Position numbers and translations under genes: made by a program
Source of the DNA: Acidobacteriaceae bacterium
GTDB taxonomy: Bacteria > Acidobacteriota > Terriglobia > Bryobacterales > Bryobacteraceae
DNA length: 50,625 nucleotides
Direction of reading: 5' to 3'
Assembly (NCBI GenBank): GCA_019244055.1
Contig: JAFATG010000304.1
Span: 1-50,625, forward strand
The notes under the pieces: generated by a model
The model's input: only the letters and a program-made list of their open reading frames with translations
Database searches by the model: none
What the model was told of the DNA's origin: nothing
In this document: piece by piece, positions 43,927 to 50,625 of the stretch
Position numbering within the stretch: position 1 is the stretch's first letter
How the letters are laid out: every line of letters begins with the position of its first letter

Positions 43927-43945
43927 GCGCTAAAACGACTGTACT

Positions 43946-44521
43946 TCACTCGGGATGACCGAGAGCTGCTTCATGGCGCTGAACAAGGCGGAGCGCGACG
44001 ACCGCCCCAATGGCCAGCACGGCCGCGATGCTGACCACAAGACCCCAGTGCCCGAGGAGATATTGGAAGGTCTGCCTCCCAAAGCGCTGGCCAAGATAAG
44101 CCAGAGCGAAATAACGGATGACTCGGGCCACGGCGACCACAGCCACAAAGTAGCCGATTCGGACCTGTAATGCGCCGGCGCAGAACACGGGAACCTTCAT
44201 GGGTAACGGAATCGGTGAGACTGCCGGAATGAAGACCGTAAACAGGCCATAGCGCTGGAACCAGATATGCAAGCGTGCTCCGCGACGGCTGCCGATGTGT
44301 TTCGCGAGTAGGACCTCCCCTCCTTTTCTCGCAATGCCGTAGAGCACCAAGCTGCCTACGATTGAACCCACTATGGCGTAGACTGCGGCGAAATAGGCCT
44401 GAGCCGGTCTCTGAGATGCGATAGTTACCAGCAGGGCGTCTACTCCGCCGACGATTGGCAGTCCCAAAGAATCGATTACCGACAGGAACAGCAGCCCCAA
44501 GGGACCTAACGCAATGAGCAT
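43946..44521 (-). CDS. VTT/DedA-family membrane protein
   Basis: A 191-residue multi-pass inner-membrane protein of the DedA/SNARE-associated (VTT) family. The signature is LGPLGLLFLSVIDSLGLPIVGGVDALLV at the N-terminus, then VGSIVGSLVLYGIARKGG, and F-x-R-x(...)PIPLPMKVPVFCAGAL in the central re-entrant part. DedA proteins are thought to flip phospholipids or undecaprenyl phosphate. The N-terminus may begin a few codons earlier. It follows ligA by 68 bases on the minus strand. Confidence 0.85.
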   Translation of the reverse strand: MLIALGPLGLLFLSVIDSLGLPIVGGVDALLVTIASQRPAQAYFAAVYAIVGSIVGSLVLYGIARKGGEVLLAKHIGSRRGARLHIWFQRYGLFTVFIPAVSPIPLPMKVPVFCAGALQVRIGYFVAVVAVARVIRYFALAYLGQRFGRQTFQYLLGHWGLVVSIAAVLAIGAVVALRLVQRHEAALGHPE

Positions 44522-44589
44522 TTGGGCGAAGCGCTGCCAAAATACAAACAGGCTGTGTAAGACAGACTTCAGTGAGTGCTCCGATCGGC

Positions 44590-47595
<3,006 letters not shown>

Positions 47596-47605
47596 CTCGC
47601 GGCGC

Positions 47606-48607
47606 ATGGATAACATCACACACTCGCTCACCGGCCTCGCTCTTTCACGCGCCGGTCTGAAGCAGTTTTCGCCGCGCGCCACTGCCCTGCTTATTCTTTC
47701 GGCAAACGCGCCTGACGTTGACATTGTTGCGTTGCGCGGCGGCGCCCTACGATATCTGGAAATGCATCGCGGATACACGCACTCGCTGCTTTGCCTGCCC
47801 TTGATGGCCGCGCTTTGCGTGTTGGTCATCGCGGCGGCATCACGGCGAAAACTACCCTGGATGCGAGCCTGGCTCCTCTGTTGCTTGGGCCTCGGAAGCC
47901 ATCTGCTACTGGATTGGACGAATAGTTACGGTATCCGGGCACTTTTGCCGTTCTCATCGCGATGGTTCCACTCGGATCTGAACGGTTTATACGATGTGTG
48001 GATTTTGGCGGTGTTGATATTTGCCGCGCTATGGCCTCTGTTCACGGGTCTTGTAAGCCGCGAGATCGGCGCCCGCACGCCAGGGGGACGGGGCAGCGCT
48101 TGGTTCGCCCTGCTGTTCTTCGTTTTCTTCGATATTGCTCGTTTCATTTTGCACGGACGCGCGATAGACCAGCTCGAATCGCGGCTGTACGGCGATGCTC
48201 CCGCGATCCGGGCCGCCGCATTGCCGGATTCGTTTACGCCACTGACATGGACCGGCGTCGTGGAAGGCGCGGAAGCATATCGTCTGCTGGATATCAACGT
48301 TACCGGACAACTGGACCTGGCGACAGCCGAGACGTTTTACAAGCCGACAGTCACGCCCGCTCTTGAGGCCGTGAACACGACCCCACCATTTCGTTATTTT
48401 CGATATTTTGCCCGTTTTCCGGTATGGTCTGAACTCCCCGTAACCACGAGCTCAGGTGAGTACCGGCGATTCGATCTGAGTGATCTGAGGTTTGGCGCTC
48501 CGGGCCGTGGCTCGTTTCACTGTATTGCGCTGACGGATCACGACAATCACGTGCTCGGATCCACCTTCACATACGGTTCGGGGGCGAATCTGGGATGGGG
48601 GAAGTGA
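47606..48607 (+). CDS. YdjM-like membrane-bound metal-dependent hydrolase
   Basis: A 333-residue membrane protein. The N-terminal MDNITHSLTGLALSRAGLK, NAPDVDIVALRG and HRGYTHSLLCLP histidine/aspartate signatures mark the YdjM/YbcI family, with four to five helices; the C-terminal 120 residues are soluble and beta-rich. Natural substrate unknown. It starts 10 bases after the lipid kinase stop, so a two-gene lipid-related operon is plausible. Confidence 0.88.
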   Translation: MDNITHSLTGLALSRAGLKQFSPRATALLILSANAPDVDIVALRGGALRYLEMHRGYTHSLLCLPLMAALCVLVIAAASRRKLPWMRAWLLCCLGLGSHLLLDWTNSYGIRALLPFSSRWFHSDLNGLYDVWILAVLIFAALWPLFTGLVSREIGARTPGGRGSAWFALLFFVFFDIARFILHGRAIDQLESRLYGDAPAIRAAALPDSFTPLTWTGVVEGAEAYRLLDINVTGQLDLATAETFYKPTVTPALEAVNTTPPFRYFRYFARFPVWSELPVTTSSGEYRRFDLSDLRFGAPGRGSFHCIALTDHDNHVLGSTFTYGSGANLGWGK

Positions 48608-48683
48608 GCCCGTGCCGACTGCACTGAATCTAATCTAGACTGAAAGGCGCGCCTGAGAGCTTACTGCGTCCGGGAGTTCGGGC

Positions 48684-49421
48684 ATGGGGAGCGACATCAC
48701 CATAATTGGTAACAGTGTAGCGATGAACCGCATACGCAACTTGCTTGAACGCGTTGCTCCTCGGGACACAACAGTGCTGATCACAGGCGAAGCAGGAACG
48801 GGAAAGGAATTCTTTGCCCGTGCTGTGCATCAGCGAAGTGCTCGCCGAGACCGCCCGTTTGTTGCCGTCGACTGCGCTGCCATCACCAACAGAGGATTCC
48901 AGTACGAGCTACCGCGGTCCTACCGAAAAGATGTTCTCGAAGATCTATACGAAATGGCCCAAGACTCCACCATGTTTTTAGGTGAGGTCGGCGCTTTCTC
49001 CCTAGATGTGCAGAGTAAGCTGCTTCGTTTACTTCAGCAACCCCTGTTCCACAACATCGCTGCGACTGCGTCCAACCCCGTCCGGTTCATTGCCGCTACC
49101 GCTCTCGACCTTGCCGAAGAGGTGAGCAAGGGGCAGTTCCGCGAGGATCTCTACGCCCGACTGAACGTTGTTACTATCGACTTGCCGCCTTTACGCGAAC
49201 ACAAAGACGACATCCCGTTGCTCGCCGATCATTTCATTCATCAGCTCGCCCGGCACTACAACCGTCATATCACTGGGCTATCGCCGAGTGCACGGGCGGT
49301 TCTTCTGCGATATGATTGGCCGTTCAACATACGCGAGCTTAAGCAAGCACTAGAACACGCAGTGCTTGGAAGCGAAAGAGAATATATCTCGCCCGAGGAT
49401 CTACCCAACAGACTGCTCTAG
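48684..49421 (+). CDS. Degenerate sigma-54-type AAA+ protein
   Basis: A 245-residue AAA+ domain derived from bacterial enhancer-binding proteins. Walker A G35-E-A-G-T-G-K41 and the sensor II part (DWPFNIRELKQALEHAV) are kept, as are arginines R153 and R159. The GAFTGA loop that contacts sigma-54 is absent: the stretch between CAAI and TMFL is about 28 residues, about 7 shorter than normal. The Walker B aspartate is replaced by glycine (FLG100-E101), and there is no receiver or DNA-binding helix-turn-helix domain. It could not activate sigma-54 in the usual way. It may be a decayed gene or an adaptor ATPase. Confidence 0.8.
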   Translation: MGSDITIIGNSVAMNRIRNLLERVAPRDTTVLITGEAGTGKEFFARAVHQRSARRDRPFVAVDCAAITNRGFQYELPRSYRKDVLEDLYEMAQDSTMFLGEVGAFSLDVQSKLLRLLQQPLFHNIAATASNPVRFIAATALDLAEEVSKGQFREDLYARLNVVTIDLPPLREHKDDIPLLADHFIHQLARHYNRHITGLSPSARAVLLRYDWPFNIRELKQALEHAVLGSEREYISPEDLPNRLL

Positions 49422-49439
49422 TCAGGGCCACAACTGCCA

Positions 49440-50090
49440 AGCAATGCCACGCCAAGCTATTCCGGTTCACTTGCCGATGCCACGAGGAGCGGTCATCTCG
49501 ATATCGTATTGAGCAACGACGCTCCAGATCCTAAGTTGATCCTGTTGAACGACGGCACCGGACATTTCAAGGTCGGCGGAACGCATCGCGATCCGAAATG
49601 GCCAACACGAAATGCTGCGGTAGGAGATCTTGCCAGAGCCGGGTCTTTTTCAATCGCAAACTGGACGGGACAGGGGAAACCGTGGGGACCAGTGACGGCA
49701 TCGATCCGCGCGGTTGCTGTCGCTGATTTGAACGGCGATGGCCATCCTGATATCGCAGCCTGTCCCGAGAGGCTCGGCTGCTTTGTTTACTCTAATGATG
49801 GGAAGGGCGACTTCTCCAATGGTATTCAATTTCAGGAGCCCGAGGCCTTGCCACATTCGATGATCGCCGCGGATCTGAACGTCGTCGGCCGACCGGAGCT
49901 CGCGGTCGGTTACGTCAACTCGCCCGGGCGTAATTTATTTCAATGACGGATCTGGGACAAAGTTCGAGGCCCATCCGTTCGGAGACGAAAAGGGGTGATC
50001 TACGGGAGGGCCAGCGGCGATCTGAATGGAGACGGGCGACTCGATCTAGCGGTGGCGCGGAGCGATGCACCTCATTTATCCTTTTCAACC
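49440..50090 (+). pseudogene. FG-GAP/VCBS repeat protein remnant, frameshifted
   Basis: Calcium-binding FG-GAP repeats are split over three frames. Frame one (49440-49946) has no start or signal and reads SGSLADATRSGHLDIVLSND-type and AVADLNGDGHPDIAA repeats; at about 49930 the homology moves to a frame reading IYFNDGSGTKFEAHPFGDEKG; from 49995 it continues in a third frame as GRASGDLNGDGRLDLAVARSD. So at least two frameshifts and a lost 5' end have broken it. The parent was probably a large secreted beta-propeller-like protein. Confidence 0.8.
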
Positions 50091-50261
50091 GAGGGGTGCC
50101 GAAGTAGGAAGGGAAGCAACTTTCGGCAATTCGAAAGCTTGCCAGGGAACGGCATCCAAGGCGACCACTCCCATCTTGACTTCAAGAGGACCGCAAAATA
50201 CAAGCCGGCAATCGACTGGCGACCCCAGAGGGACCGAATACCCGTCAAAGGGAAAGCGATT

Positions 50262-50552
50262 CTAAGGCTGAACAAGCGGAAGGACAGACGCAACCTTCAA
50301 GTCAATCATGTTCACCATGCGGCGGTCCAATTGGAAAAACAGCGCGGTGTTCCTTGCCGAGATGACGCTGCGGAAATGGGAAGGTACTTCAGCCCTCAGT
50401 TGTGCCACTGACTGATCGAGTTGCAGCCAGTCCTTGGCCAATTTATCCAGTTGGGCGTCTGTCATCGAATGCCAGCTTGTCGTTAGACATCTGAGCTTGT
50501 CAGTCAAGGGATTTGGAGCGAAAGTTTGCTGAATCCGGCGCAGGTTTTCCAC
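50262..50552 (-). pseudogene. C-terminal remnant of a Spy/CpxP-like secreted protein
   Basis: A 96-codon frame from a GTG, without a signal peptide. Its second half (a helical MTDAQLDKLAKDWLQLDQSV segment and then RNTALFFQLDRRM...LKVASVLPLVQP) resembles the FFQLERRL-type ends of acidobacterial Spy/CpxP-like LTXXQ proteins. Upstream in frame the sequence continues without a start to a TGA near the window end, and no signal peptide appears, so it is probably a truncated remnant. Bases 50091-50261 hold no gene I can support. The similarity is from memory and is weak. Confidence 0.38.
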
Positions 50553-50625
50553 TGAAGTTGCACAGCCGAATCGCCCTCGTTGCGAGCGCGCCGGCGACGG
50601 GCGGTCCCATGCATCGCCTCGTCAT

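Noticed and set aside
49995-50411. An intact 138-residue gene after the FG-GAP fragment
   Set aside because: Only its first 30 codons resemble FG-GAP repeats; the rest is unlike any protein I know and overlaps a minus-strand remnant.

Overview
The window looks like a chromosomal segment of an Acidobacteriota bacterium, probably of the Bryobacterales/Solibacter type. This placement rests on gene content and no database search was run. The pointers are a PadR regulator next to a duplicated MacB/FtsX permease of the acidobacterial (ADOP) type, a membrane Ser/Thr kinase with long TPR arrays, a PQQ-type beta-propeller protein, many small secreted proteins of unknown function, and moderately high GC with frequent TTG and GTG starts. 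I see no rRNA, tRNA, CRISPR array, prophage or insertion sequence.

Layout. Positions 1-10.4 kb hold the 3' end of pgi, a secreted serine hydrolase, a RelE/ParE-like toxin-antitoxin pair whose junction is a near-perfect palindrome, a PQQ propeller protein, the ADOP permease with its PadR regulator, an orphan protein, a secreted DUF5060-like protein and tsaB. Positions 10.5-17.8 kb hold the kinase-TPR protein, a minus-strand run (queG, a TPR protein, msrC, an M50-type membrane protease) and an orphan ABC ATPase. Positions 17.9-21.9 kb hold a multi-cluster radical SAM protein resembling the tetraether lipid synthase family, a secreted protein, rpsU and a STAS protein.

Positions 21.9-31.9 kb form a tightly packed respiratory operon. 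It encodes cytochrome c oxidase II (with heme c), I and III, an unknown membrane subunit, a diheme lipoprotein cytochrome c, a Rieske protein, a cytochrome b with a C-terminal heme c, a fusion of CtaG with a NapH/CcoG-like ferredoxin membrane protein, and a FixH/YtkA-like protein. Together these could build a bc-caa3 chain from quinol to oxygen with its own assembly factors, in which electrons pass through covalently attached c-type hemes.

Positions 31.9-39.8 kb (minus strand) are recO-glyQ-glyS-ppdK and a PYROXD2-like oxidoreductase. Positions 39.9-48.6 kb are mixed single genes: a heparinase-like secreted protein, efp, a Tat-exported sugar-phosphate isomerase-like protein, a secreted unknown, a VTT/DedA protein, ligA, a lipid kinase and a YdjM-like membrane hydrolase. 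From 48.7 kb to the end the DNA looks degraded: a sigma-54-type AAA+ protein without its GAFTGA loop or DNA-binding domain, an FG-GAP gene broken across three frames, and a truncated Spy/CpxP-like remnant.

The most interesting items are the Tes-like radical SAM protein with its own promoter and palindrome, the CtaG-ferredoxin fusion and unknown subunit in the respiratory operon, the hairpin over the toxin start codon, and an EF-P lacking the usual lysine at its loop tip.
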